Source: Aselliscus stoliczkanus
Taxonomy: Eukaryota > Chordata > Mammalia > Chiroptera > Hipposideridae
Reading direction: 5' to 3'
Assembly (NCBI GenBank): GCA_033961575.1
Contig: CM066729.1
Coordinates: 93,747,001-93,811,000 of the forward strand
DNA: 64,000 nt
A program made the translations under genes and the position numbers. The notes below the pieces were generated by a model that worked only from the letters and a program-made list of their open reading frames with translations, had not been told where the DNA came from and made no database searches. Positions 36,264 through 46,689 of this stretch are shown here, one piece after another (position 1 is the stretch's first letter; the number at the start of each line of letters is the position of its first letter).

Positions 36264-36712
36264 TTTTTTTTCTTTAAAGATCTTTTTGGGGACTTGGGGG
36301 AGGGGAACAGCATTGGGGAATCGGGGAAGGGGAACAGACAAGTTGCTTTTTGTTCTTCAGTCTCGTTGCGGAGGATGTTGCTTCACTGGCCCATGTTGGT
36401 ATCGTCATTGCGCTCTTCCCGGATGAGGCAGATCAGTCGCCGACCTCTGGATGGTCACTCACCGTGGCTATTGGCAGCTCACGCTGGCTGCCAGCCGCTC
36501 ATGATGGCTGCCGTCCACTCACTGTAGCCTATGGCAGCCCACTGCAGCAGGGGCTGCAGCCTACACCGTCACCGGGGCTCACATCCCAGCTCCAGGTGGA
36601 ACTGTTGTTAGCTGTAGAGGACAGTGTCACTGGCCCTCATCTGTGGGATCTGAACCGGGGCCACTGGCATCCCAAAACCAGCTCTTAACCAATGCGCCAC
36701 TCGGCTGAGCCT
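36264..36712 (-). mobile_element. Long SINE-1 (~450 bp), copy 1
   Basis: On the minus strand it begins with the tRNA-Ser-like head (GGCTCAGCCGAGTGGCGCAT, then GGTTCAGATCCC) and passes the CCAGTGACACTGTCCTC motif at which short copies stop. It then continues for about 330 bp: 'acagctaacaacagttccac', a Ctg/Gcc-rich central part with 'cagtgggctgccataggcta', 'acaacatcc'-type sequence, 'ctgaagaacaaaaagcaact', and two 'ttccccaatgctgttcccc'-like phrases before the A-rich tail. A 14-base target duplication, atatcccttctttt, lies at 36250-36263 and 36713-36726. Open frames within it (77 and 112 codons) are chance products of its high GC content. Confidence 0.9.
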
Positions 36713-36726
36713 ATATCCCTTCTTTT

Positions 36727-38057
36727 AGTCAGGTTCATTTAGATGAGTCATAGGTGTCTTAAATTCACCATATTCAAAACTTTTACCCTAAATGTGTTGA
36801 TTGTCTGATTTACTTTCTATTTAATGGCATTAATCACTAAGGCCTTAAGAAAGAAATTTAGATGTTATGTTTGACTCCAGCTACTCAGTTGCAATGATAC
36901 ATAATTGATACTGAATGCCAACTAAATTAGCCAATAGATGAAAAGCCTATGTAGAACTTCCAGTGATATGCTTTTTAACCCAGTCCAACTAAGTGATTGC
37001 GAATGTATTTTACCATTTTATATAATAATTTATATTTATAAATATTAATATAGGAAAGAAAAATAGAGTAGAATGATAAAGTACACAGAAATTGCTGTTT
37101 TTCACTTACAATTAAAGATTGACAACAATTAATGTCTAAACATGTTAGATGTAAATAAAATTTACATCTTTGATGTGACACATGATTGAAATGAATAGTT
37201 CTCTGTCTGTCTCTTTTTCTATTTCTCCCCACACCTGCCTATGGGAATTGATGTATTTTTTTTCTTCCATGAATCATCATATGCGTGTGTTTAATAGCTT
37301 CAGATAGTTGCCTTTGGAATAAAACTTTAAATCTTTACTAGATTCCATAAGAACCTAAAATACTTGACCACAATATTATTTATTTTATTATCCCCAACTG
37401 ACATCCTCATTGTAGTAATTGTGAGTTAGTTCACTCCCTCAGGATTATACATGACACATGATGGTTGTACAAACTAGCCCCTGTACAGTTTCCTCTACCA
37501 GTGATACTCTTCCACCAATCTGCAGGCTAGATATTCACTTGTTCTTCTTGATTAATTTTGGGTATTATATTCTTTGATGAGTGTGCCTCTAACACCTCTT
37601 CTTTCCCATTTGTTCTGGGGAGGATGCTCTCATGTCATCTTCATCTCACTGCTTATATTATGTTAAATTACATTTGGACAATTAAGTCTTTTTCCTTGCT
37701 GGATTGTGAGTTCCTTTAGAGGCAGAAACCTATCTTATTTATCTCTGTAACCTCAAAATCAAGCATAGAACTAAGTACATCATAGGATTTCAAAAATATT
37801 TGGTACTTAAAATGGTGCATGTATATTATTAAAATATATCATTACAAAAATGACAAGCATTTTGATTGAGCTAGACTAAAAAGTACAGATTCTAATTGGT
37901 CAGCAATTGTATTAATGAGAACTGATTATGTCATAGAGAAAGTTGGCTGGAACCTGAGTGGAAGTTATAAATTCCAAAGCCTGAATCACATGATGGACAT
38001 TGCTCCATTGAAAGGCATTGGGCTAGGTTTTGCTAAATCCTATAGTGATTCTCACTC
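36727..38057. other. Non-coding DNA with an L2 relic
   Basis: Mostly unassigned; a LINE2-like piece is listed at 37640-37815. No coding region is supported. Confidence 0.5.
37640..37815 (+). repeat. LINE2 (L2) 3' fragment
   Basis: The phrase 'tggattgtgagttcctttag', then 'tatctctgtaacctcaaaat' and 'atttcaaaaatatttggtac' follows the L2 3' end motif order: 'tgtgagctccttgagggcag', 'tgtatccccagcacctag', 'caataaatatttgttga'. Strongly diverged. Confidence 0.55.
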
Positions 38058-38071
38058 TGTGGTATGTGCTT

Positions 38072-38144
38072 TTTTTTTTCTTTTTCTTTTTTTTTTTTTT
38101 TTTGAGGGCAGTGTCACTGGCCCTCATATGTGGGACCAAACCGG
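38072..38144 (-). mobile_element. 5'-truncated short SINE-1
   Basis: Antisense poly-T, then 'gagggcagtgtcactggccc' and 'catatgtgggaccaaaccgg', ending inside box B without the head. The short repeats atgtgct (38065-38071) and atgtgct (38146-38152) could be a target duplication. A 5'-truncated SINE of this kind has lost box A and cannot be transcribed by RNA polymerase III. Confidence 0.8.
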
Positions 38145-38149
38145 CCATG

Positions 38150-39838
38150 TGCTCCTGCATGTCTCTCAGATTCTGTTGTTTTGTCAGTTCTGGATCACAA
38201 CTTTACAGCCATTCTAATTTTCATTGTTTGTACTTGTCAATAGCAACCAACGCTTGGCTTCCCAGGTAAGGGTCTTAGGGAGCAGGAGGGAGTGTGGCAA
38301 AATGGAGAGCACATGCTCCATTTAAAAGGCCACCTGCTTCTTAACAGAGTTGACTGATGCTAGTGAAAATGTGGACTCCGTATGGTGAGATTTTTCCAAT
38401 TCTTAAAGAGAAATCAGGAATCTAGATGATTTATGTAATAATCACCCAAGTTGTATGTGTTGGCAATTAATGACTGGGTACTGATTACACAAAAGTGTTC
38501 CTTTTGTAAAGAACTCCTTAGGCTGTACACATTGTGCATTATTCTGTATTAAAGTATAACATGTTCTTGAATACAAAGTTTATTTTTAAATAAGCAATAA
38601 ATAAATAAATAAAACAAAATTAAGTTAAAAAATTAAAAAATTAAAAACGCTCCAATATGAAAAAAATATCATTAACATGTAAATATATTATTTTACCTTC
38701 TTTTTTTAATAAGAAAACCCCTCTTTCTGTTAGATAGCCCCACCATTTGACACCCAAATACCACATCCATGGTAGCCTGGTAATGGGTTTGTTCTCCAGT
38801 ACTCTGCTAACTCATCAGGAAACACCTATAAGATCACTCCCTATGTGATGCCATGCTGATATATGAACTCTCTTAAATGAATGCTTTAGGGACAGTAGAT
38901 TGGTGGCCCCACTTCTGCATCTCTCCTAAATGCTCTATAAAAGTATAGAGCATCATGGAGAACATTTGCTCTCCTGGAGTCCCTCTCCTGGTGTCACCAG
39001 CCTTGACCAAGGAAATTACACTTTTTTATGGACTGATGAAAACTTAAGAGGCCATGTGTATTTGACAAAGTCTTTGCCTCTAACTTCTGTGAAAAAAATT
39101 CATGTACAGTTAACTCCCGAAGTAGAATAATAAATCATAAACAAGCATAATAAAATATGTTCATGTTTACATGAAATTAAATCTATTTAAAAAAATGATA
39201 TGATGGCATTATTTGTCTTAAAACTAGAAAGGACTTAAAATAATAATTTTATACAATAACCTCTAAATATTGCATAGCCCATTTATTTATAATGGTATTT
39301 GATACCATCCTATGGCCCACTATTCAGGGGGCCATATAATACTAAGCAATTGCAGATTCATATCATTTTCCATACCAAATAAATACTAATAAGTTTTTCC
39401 ATTTAGTAAAAATGGTTGCACACAAACACAGGACATAATTAAAAATTCATACAAATGTATTTGAATGCTTTATTTTTTAACACAAATGGAGAGAATTTAT
39501 CTAAGTGTGTTATTTAATAGAACTATGTGTTTTGTAATTCATAGGTATATTAGTTAAAACTCATAGGATTAACATTTTTATAGGTCAAAATGGTAAAATA
39601 TTGGCAAGTATGTATGTTTTGATGTGACAGAATACAGTGTATTTCATTCTCTTTAACATTAATTATGCAATAATTTTTAAATATAAATATTTCATTCTAT
39701 AAGCTAATAACCCATGAAAAAAATTAATACATTAATATAATGAATGGTTTTCAGATGTAAAACTCAGTATGATCTATAATTTATCAAAATCATCCTTTTC
39801 TAAGAATTTCTCAAAGCATATATATATATATATATATG
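38150..39838. other. Non-coding DNA, 1.7 kb
   Basis: No gene recognised. The stretch 38740-39130 is less AT-rich than its surroundings and could be an old LTR or unique DNA; I see no diagnostic ends. Confidence 0.5.
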
Positions 39839-39841
39839 TAT

Positions 39842-40072
39842 CAGCCTGCCAAAAAAATGTATATAAGTGGACACTTTGGTCAACGTTGCTCAAGCAGTAG
39901 TTCATCGTAATCAGAAGTGTCTGGACGCTGATGGTAACCACTTTGAGCAACTCTTGTAATTGCAGAAGTCAAAGGTGACTTATATTCATCTTTTGTTAGT
40001 ATATTTTGAATATTACCATTTTAGTAGTTTTTTCCTTTCTTAAAACGTGTATACTTTTTTTGGCACCTTCTG
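39842..40072 (+). mobile_element. Small Tc1/mariner deletion derivative (MITE-like)
   Basis: About 231 bp with similar inverted ends: left CAGCCTGCCAAAAAAATGTA, right (reverse complement) CAGAAGGTGCCAAAAAAAGT, and TA on the right flank at 40073-40074 (left TA at 39839-39840 plus one base). Inside, positions 39888-39959 read in one plus-strand frame as a transposase C-terminus (HRNQKCLDADGNHFEQLL then stop), followed by about 110 bp of 3' non-coding DNA. Nearly all of the transposase gene is deleted. The ends differ from groups A and B, so this is a third Tc1/mariner lineage. Confidence 0.75.
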
Positions 40073-40079
40073 TATATAT

Positions 40080-41100
40080 GTAAGCAAATTTGTTATGGTT
40101 TTATTAAAACTCAACTAATTCTACACTACTTAAATATTTAAAGAGAGGTGGATTTTATTGTAATATTACAACTTATCTCTTCAGAGTAATTAAAACATTT
40201 TGAATAGTGTATGCACTCTATTCCAATCAATTAAACAATCCTGTTTAATACTATAAAGTTCAGAAAAGAGGCATACAAAACACACTTAGTATTGTCTATG
40301 GTAACCTATTTCTCTATAATAAATACAGAAATAATTGAAATCTGCTGTTTGGCTCAGAGGATTACTGACAGATACTTTGATTAGAAGATTGTTACTACCC
40401 ATGATTAGAAAGAGGGATTCCTATACAGGAATTACAACTTTCCAATATTTTTAGTAAATAAATTGCCAATTCTTCTTTTGGTTATAAACTATTTGTGTTC
40501 AGTTATGTGTTTTTTGTCATAATATACTTAATGTGACACATAGGTTTCACATTATATTTTGCTTCTTTCAAACAGAAAATATTCTTGAAATGTTGTTTGA
40601 ATAAAAATGACCTACTATATGTTCTTGTCCTATTTTTCTATGCTTTTGAATACTATTGAACATTTCCTAATCTTGGAGAATTCAATAAAGTTACATTTAG
40701 CTCCTTTGATATGAATTGATACCTGGAAGGGTAATGATACCTTATGTGTAGCATTACAGCTTCCATTTTCCCCACATATTATTTATGAATGTCTTTAGTA
40801 GAATTTTAAGGTTTTTTTGAAAGCAATATATAAAGTATATGCTATAAATACTGAAATAATTTATTATTAATTATTGTCTTCAAAGGTAAAACACATCAGA
40901 GATGTAGAGAAAGATTTCTTGAAAAATATGGTGTAAATCAAAGAAATGCATGATTACTCAGGGTTAGTAAAATGGACTGTTGTCTCAGCATTAATATATT
41001 TAAAAATATTTTGATATGATGAGATAGTTTGCTTATTTTTTGCACAATCTATAACATTGTAGCTTAAACATTTTAGATGTTCATCATATATTTTTGAGGC
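40080..41100. other. AT-rich non-coding DNA
   Basis: Nothing recognisable between the small transposon and the next L1. Confidence 0.5.
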
Positions 41101-41104
41101 TTTA

Positions 41105-42270
41105 TTTTTTCCAGATATATTGAGATATAATTGACATATAACATTGTGCATCTTTAAACTGCATATCATAATGATTTGATGTCTGTTTATATTGCAAAAT
41201 AATTACACAATATGGATAGCTGACACATCTATCACCTCAGATACTTATAATCTTTTTTGTGTGTGGTTAGAACTTTTAAGGTTTATTCCATTACATCCTT
41301 AGAACTTATTCATCTTATAACTGTCAGTTCATATTTCTTGACCACCTTGAACCATTTCCCCAAACCCCATTCCCTATTCCTGTCAAGCACTGATCAGCTG
41401 TTTCTATGAAGTTATTTATTTATTTATATTCCACATAAAAATGAGATCATACAGTATTTGTCTTTTTCTGATATGCTTTACTTAGCATAGTGCCCTCAAA
41501 GGTCATCCATGTTCTTGTAAAAAGCAGATTAACTTCTTTTTCATGTTAAATAATATTTCATTTTATATAGGTATATATCACATTTTCTTTGTCTATTTAT
41601 CTGTCTGTAGACACTTAAGTTGTTTCTATGTCTTAGCTATTGTAAATCATGCTGCAATGAACATGTGGGTACAGCTATCTCTTTGAGGTAATGATTTCAT
41701 TTTCTTCAGATATATACCCAGAAGTGGAAGTGCTAGATTCTATGGTAGTTCTAGGTTTAATGTTTGAGAAACTGCCATACCATTTTCTACAGTGGTTGTA
41801 CCAATTCACATTCCCACTAACAGGGCATAAAGATTCCCTTTCCTCCACACCCTCATCAGTATGTATCTGTTTTTTTGTTTTGCTTTGTGTTTTTTTTTTT
41901 TTTTTTTTATTACAGTCATTCTAACAGGTATGAGGTAATATCTCATTGTAGTTTTGATTTGCATTTCCCTGATAATTAATGATGTTGATCATCTTTTTTT
42001 GTGTTGTTGACCATCTGGATGTCTTCTTTGGAAATAATATCTATTCTTATCTTTTGCTCATTTTTTAATCATTTTTTTCTCTTGGGTTTTAAGAGTTCTA
42101 TATATTTTGGAGACTAGCCCCTTATCAGATGTATGTTTTGAAATTATTTTCTTTTGTTCTGTACGTTGCTTTTTCATTTTGTTGATGTTTTTCTTTGCTG
42201 TGTAAAGCTTTTAAATTTGCTTATTGTTGCTTTGTTGTTTATGCTTTGGTGTCGTATTTAAAAAAATCAC
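41105..42270 (-). repeat. Old L1 3' portion (antisense)
   Basis: Antisense 3' UTR ('agatataattgacatataac', 'tgatttgatgtctgtttata') followed by ORF2 C-terminus ('gctattgtaaatcatgctgc', 'tacccagaagtggaagtgct', 'tagccccttatcagatgtat'). It stops at about 42270 just after antisense 'ctttgttgtttatgctttgg'. Frames are destroyed. A poly-T run sits at 41889-41909. Confidence 0.8.
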
Positions 42271-42690
42271 TGTCCCTCGCCTCCTCATCTCTATCTGATC
42301 CTCAGTGGTCAAACCTTGCAGATTGTCCTGTGATCCCTGTGATGAAAGACCTGAGTGGTACTCTGGGGAGTGTTCCATCTTGCTGGGAAGTTGGATGTCC
42401 ACTTTGGCCTCTCCTTTTGACACTGGACGGAGACTAAGCATGGAAAAGTCCTCTTGGTGCAAAATTGTGCCTGCCTAGGAATGGAGTTTTGAGTTCAGAG
42501 CATAGCTGCTCCTTTTTTCCATCTAATATGGTCCTTCTTGGTCTCTGTGCTCCAGGAGTGTGTTTCAGCCCAGCCATCAAGTTTTGGGATTTTCACAATG
42601 ATGTCTTCTGTGTAAATTGCTAGTTAGTCTTCTTGTGAGGGGCACTGAAGTTGGGAATGGCCTATGTCACCATCTTGATAGATTTTTTTT
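42271..42690 (-). repeat. Possible L1 5' UTR joined to the preceding L1 3' end
   Basis: A GC-richer block with 'ctctggggagtgttccatct', 'gtccttcttggtctctgtgc' and, at its high end, 'gcctatgtcaccatcttgat'. Read antisense this ends in a CAAGATGG-type motif, like the 5' terminus of L1s. Directly joined to ORF2 3' sequence, it would mark a large internal deletion of one L1. The assignment is from phrase memory only. Confidence 0.4.
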
Positions 42691-42699
42691 TTCTAAGAA

Positions 42700-43824
42700 A
42701 AAGAATGCTGTTCATCTCTTAGAAATATATAGGATATATAACTTCTACGTTTTTGGTTTTATATACACTTTCTTGTTGGTTTTCTGTAAAAGCACAAGTT
42801 CTTAATATGTTTCAAGTCATCACCCATAAAAAAAAAATTTTCATTCTCTTATATTTTCTGCAAGCTCAGTATATTTAAAATAGTATCATCATTACCTTTT
42901 TCTGAATGGCTGAGAGATATTGCAAAACTTCTGGGTCCCGATTTGTTTTGTTCTTGTAGCATATTGATTAATTTCCAGTTGTACAATAGTTGTTCTGTGA
43001 TCTTCAGGCAGTTTTACTATTCATAAAATATTAGGTAAATTCATTAACTGCAAGTTAAATTGTATTTTTTGTATATAAGAAAAGTAATTTCTTACTCATT
43101 TAACAATATCACATATATAGCTCATTATCTTTTTTTTTTCTTTTTCCTTTTCTAAATAAAAGTAGCATGGAATTTGTATTTTGAAACTTTGCTATAAAGA
43201 CTTCTAATTCTGTTGTATTAATTCGTGTTTTTATCATATGAAATCTTTCCCCTTGTATTCCTGTAATTTCTGTTTGGTAGTTTTTTATGTTTTTTGAGCC
43301 AACTACTTATAGTGTGCTTTCCTTTTTTTTTCTTTAGTAAACAATTAAGTCTATGATTTTTTTGTTGTTTGAGCGCTTGTTTAGCAATATGTAGTATGTA
43401 AGTATTTCTTTTTATAGACAGGGGATGTCTTTTCTCTGCAGCTCTCTTCTTAGAAAACAAAAAGACAGACAGGTTTAATATTTTTTTAATCATGTTATGA
43501 TTCAATAGTGCAACTCCTTTTCTCCCTAGGAGGAGGAAGTTAAAGTGACCTAACTTAGCTTATATTTTTCTTTTGTTGTTCAAAGTGGATCATAGAATCG
43601 CTTCGAAATATTTAGACATTATTATGCTAAAGAACAAGAGCCACTTATTACAAATGAGTTACATTGAAAATATAACTTACCATGAAAAAACACTATGTCC
43701 ATTTCTGAATTTTTCTTTATGATTGTATGCATACCAGGAGAGGGTCGAAAGATGAAAGGAAGACTCACTACAATTTGATTTTTATTAAAGTAACACTATA
43801 TAATTTAAATAGTCATGACAATTA
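42700..43824. other. Unassigned AT-rich DNA
   Basis: No gene. Some text near 43150-43300 weakly resembles antisense L1 ORF2. The open frame at 43218-43505 (95 codons, Lys-rich) has no family resemblance. Confidence 0.5.
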
Positions 43825-43841
43825 GAAATTACATTCTCTCA

Positions 43842-43943
43842 GGCCGGCTGAGTGGTGCGGTTAAGAGCTGGCTTGGGACGCCAGCGGCCCCGGTTCAGAT
43901 CCCACATATGAGGGCCAGTGACACTGCCCTCTAAAAAAAAAAA
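43842..43943 (+). mobile_element. Short SINE-1, young-looking
   Basis: Head GGCCGGCTGAGTGGTGCGG, box B GGTTCAGATCCC, terminus GGCCAGTGACACTGCCCTCT, then an A-run. It is flanked by a perfect 16-base target duplication, aaattacattctctca (43826-43841 and 43944-43959). It ends CCCTCT-A(n), the exact point at which long copies continue with ACAGC. Confidence 0.95.
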
Positions 43944-44189
43944 AAATTACATTCTCTCATTTAAGCTTTACAGATATGAAGACATAAAAAGAGAAAAATG
44001 TAAAAACACAATTTCCTTAGCTTAAGCTTGTTTTTTGCAACTTTCGTCATACACTATTTTATTGATTGTAATTGTTTACTATCTGTATAAAGTGAAAGGG
44101 CATGGCTGGAATCAACTCCTAACCATTATTTATATGTATTATGTATTTTTCTTGTAAAATATACTAGTATATATTTTTTTGTTTTTGTC

Positions 44190-45741
44190 TTTTTTTATCT
44201 TTAGAAAACTATTTTTAGAGCATTTTTATGTTTACAATAAAATTGAAAGGAAAATACACAAATCTCCCTTATACTCTCTTCCCCAACAGGCAGAGCCTTG
44301 TCCATTTTCTATATTACTTACCAGATTTGTACATTTTTTTTAAACAAGGATGTATCTACATTGACATATCAAAAGTCTGTAGTTTAACTTAGGATTTACT
44401 TTTGGTGATGTACACACATACATTATAGGGGTTTGGACAAATGTATGCTGTCGTATATCCATCATAATAACATCATGCAGTGTATTCTCATTGTCCTAAA
44501 AATCTGTTTCCTGCCTATTAATTTCTCCACTTCTCAAACTCTGCCATACACTGATCGTTTTATGGCCTCCATAGTTTTGTCTTTTCCAGAATGCATTGTA
44601 GTTAGAATCATAGAGTATGTAGCCTTTTCAGACTGGCTTTTCACTTAGTAATATGCATTTCAGATTCCTCTTTTTCATGGTTTGAAGCTCATTTATTTTT
44701 AGCACTGAATAACATTCCGTTGTCTGGATGTACCACAATTAACCTATCCATTCATCTACTGAAAGATATCTTGGTTGCTTCCAAGTTTTGGAAATTATGA
44801 ATAAAGCTGCTATAAACATCCATATGTGTGTGTTTGAGTGGACTTAGTTTTCAGCTTCTTTGAGTACATACCAAGGAGTTAACTGTATTGCAAGAGTATG
44901 TTTAGTTTCATAAAAACTGCCAAACTGTCTTCCAAAGTGGCTGCATCTTTTGTGTTCTCACCCGCAATGTATGAGAGTTCCTATTGTTCCATGCTTTCAC
45001 CAGTATTTGTGTTTTCAGTGTTCCATATTTTGGCTATTCTAATAGTTGTATAATGAAATCTCATTTTTGTTTTTATTTTATGTTGTTTGCATTTCTCTGA
45101 TAACATGATATGAAGTATCTTTTCATATGCTATTTGCCACCTGTATATAAGGTGGTGAGGTATATTCTCCAGGCCTTCGACTTTTCTTTCTAATTATCTT
45201 GATATTGTATTTTCACAGAGGAGAAGTTTTGGTTTTATTATTTTAGTTTTAATGAAATTCAGCTTATCAATGATTTCTTTAGTATAATATATTACCCTTT
45301 TGGTTGTGTATCTAAAAAGGCATCACCATACCCAAGTCACCTAGGTCTTCCCTATATTGTCTTCTAGGAGTTTTTTAATTTTGTATTTTAGATTTAGGTT
45401 TGTGATCCATTTTGAGTTACTTTTGGTAAAGTTTAATGTCTCTGTAGAGATTTATTTTTTGCATGTGGATTTTCAGTTTTTCCAGCACCATTTGTTGAAC
45501 AGACTGCCTTTGCTTCATTGCATTGCCTTTACTCCTTTGTCAAAGATCAGTTGACTGCCTTTATGGGGTTTTATTTCTGGGCTCTCCATTCTATCCAATT
45601 GGTCTGTCTATCCTTTCTCCAATACCACACTGTCTTGATTACTGTAGCATAATAGAATGTGTTGAAGTCGGGTATCAAAAGTCTTCCAACTTTGTCCTTC
45701 TCTTCAATATTGTATTGGCTATTTTGTAAAGTATAAATGTT
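44190..45741 (-). repeat. Old L1 3' portion (antisense)
   Basis: Antisense 3' UTR (44190-44640: 'acaaatctcccttatactct', 'atcattataggggtttgga'-like text) and ORF2 from its C-terminus ('tgaataacattccgttgtct', 'gcaccatttgttgaacagac', 'attactgtagcataatagaa'). All frames are broken. It belongs to a different old subfamily from the L1 at 41105. The long SINE that follows interrupts or abuts it. Confidence 0.8.
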
Positions 45742-45748
45742 GAGCTAA

Positions 45749-45756
<8 letters not shown>

Positions 45757-45779
<23 letters not shown>

Positions 45780-46195
45780 TTAAAGATTTTATTGGGGAAT
45801 TGGGGGTGGGGAACAGACAAGTTGCTGTCTCTTTGTTCTTCAGTCTAGTTGCGGGGGATGTTGCTTCGCTGGCCTATGTTGGTATCCTCATTGCGCTCTT
45901 CCCAGATGATGCAGATCGGTCGCCGGCTCTGGATGGTCGCTCACTGCAGCTATTGGCAGCTCATCCTGGCTGCCAGCCGCTCACGCTGGCTGCCGGCCAC
46001 TCACTGTAGCCTATGGCAGCCCACTGCAGCAGGGGCTGCAGCCCAAACCATCACTGGGGCTTGCACAGCCCAGCTCCAGGTGGAGGTTTTGTTAGCTCTA
46101 GAGAGCAGTGTCACTGGCCCTCATCTGTGGGATCCGAACCGGGGCCACTGGCATCCCAAAACCAGCTCTTAACCAATGCACCACTCGGCCAGCCC
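45757..46195 (-). mobile_element. Long SINE-1, copy 2
   Basis: Same structure as copies 1 and 3: on the minus strand a GGGCTGGCCGAGTGGTGCAT head, box B GGTTCGGATCCC, CCAGTGACACTGCTCTC junction, GC-rich body and terminal 'ttccccacccccaattcccc'-type segment. A CAAA-type tail follows. Target duplication: gagctaaggtttt (45742-45754) and gagttaaggtttt (46196-46208). It lacks one of the two C-rich phrases near the tail seen in copy 1. Confidence 0.9.
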
Positions 46196-46513
46196 GAGTT
46201 AAGGTTTTATTACAATTAAATATTATAAAACAAAATTTTCTATCTTGTTCAACGAGCTTACTTTATTTTCAACTCTTAAAATTATGTGATCAGAGGTTGC
46301 ACTGATTTAAAGATGTTCCTTGTGATCTAAACAGTGAAACATTTATTTTTATTAATATATCTTATTTATATTTATTGTAAAACCAGACATACTTGTTCTT
46401 GGTTGTGTCATCTTCTATTTGTTAAATTATGTCTTTCTATTGCTTCCATTATTTCCTTCATTGTATGATCTGTGGTTATTTTTGTATTGTATATGTTGAA
46501 TACAAAGAAGTTA

Positions 46514-46529
46514 TATATATATATATATT

Positions 46530-46565
<36 letters not shown>

Positions 46566-46670
46566 TTTTTTTTTTTGAGGGCAGTGTCACTGGCCCTCAT
46601 ATGTGGGACCTGAACTGCGGCTGCTGGCTTCCCAAACCAGCATTTAACCACCGCGCCACTTGGCCGGCCC
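46514..46670 (-). mobile_element. Short SINE-1 with an AT-microsatellite tail
   Basis: Minus-strand head GGGCCGGCCAAGTGGCGCGG, box B GGTTCAGGTCCC, terminus GAGGGCCAGTGACACTGCCC, A-run. Beyond the A-run lie two (TA)n tracts (46514-46560) before the left flank. The flanking repeat aagaagttatata (46505-46517) and aggaagttatata (46671-46683) is the target duplication. Confidence 0.9.
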
Positions 46671-46689
46671 AGGAAGTTATATATTTTTT

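Noticed and set aside
36294..36688. Two overlapping plus-strand open frames (77 and 112 codons)
   Set aside because: They lie wholly inside an antisense long SINE with target duplication; the same frames recur at 45764-46172 in another copy.
38740..39130. Possible LTR in moderately GC-rich stretch
   Set aside because: No TG/CA ends, TATA context or flanking duplication could be identified.
43842..43943. tRNA-Ser-like box A and box B as a tRNA gene
   Set aside because: No cloverleaf with anticodon arm can be drawn with confidence; A-tail and 16-bp target duplication show it is a SINE.
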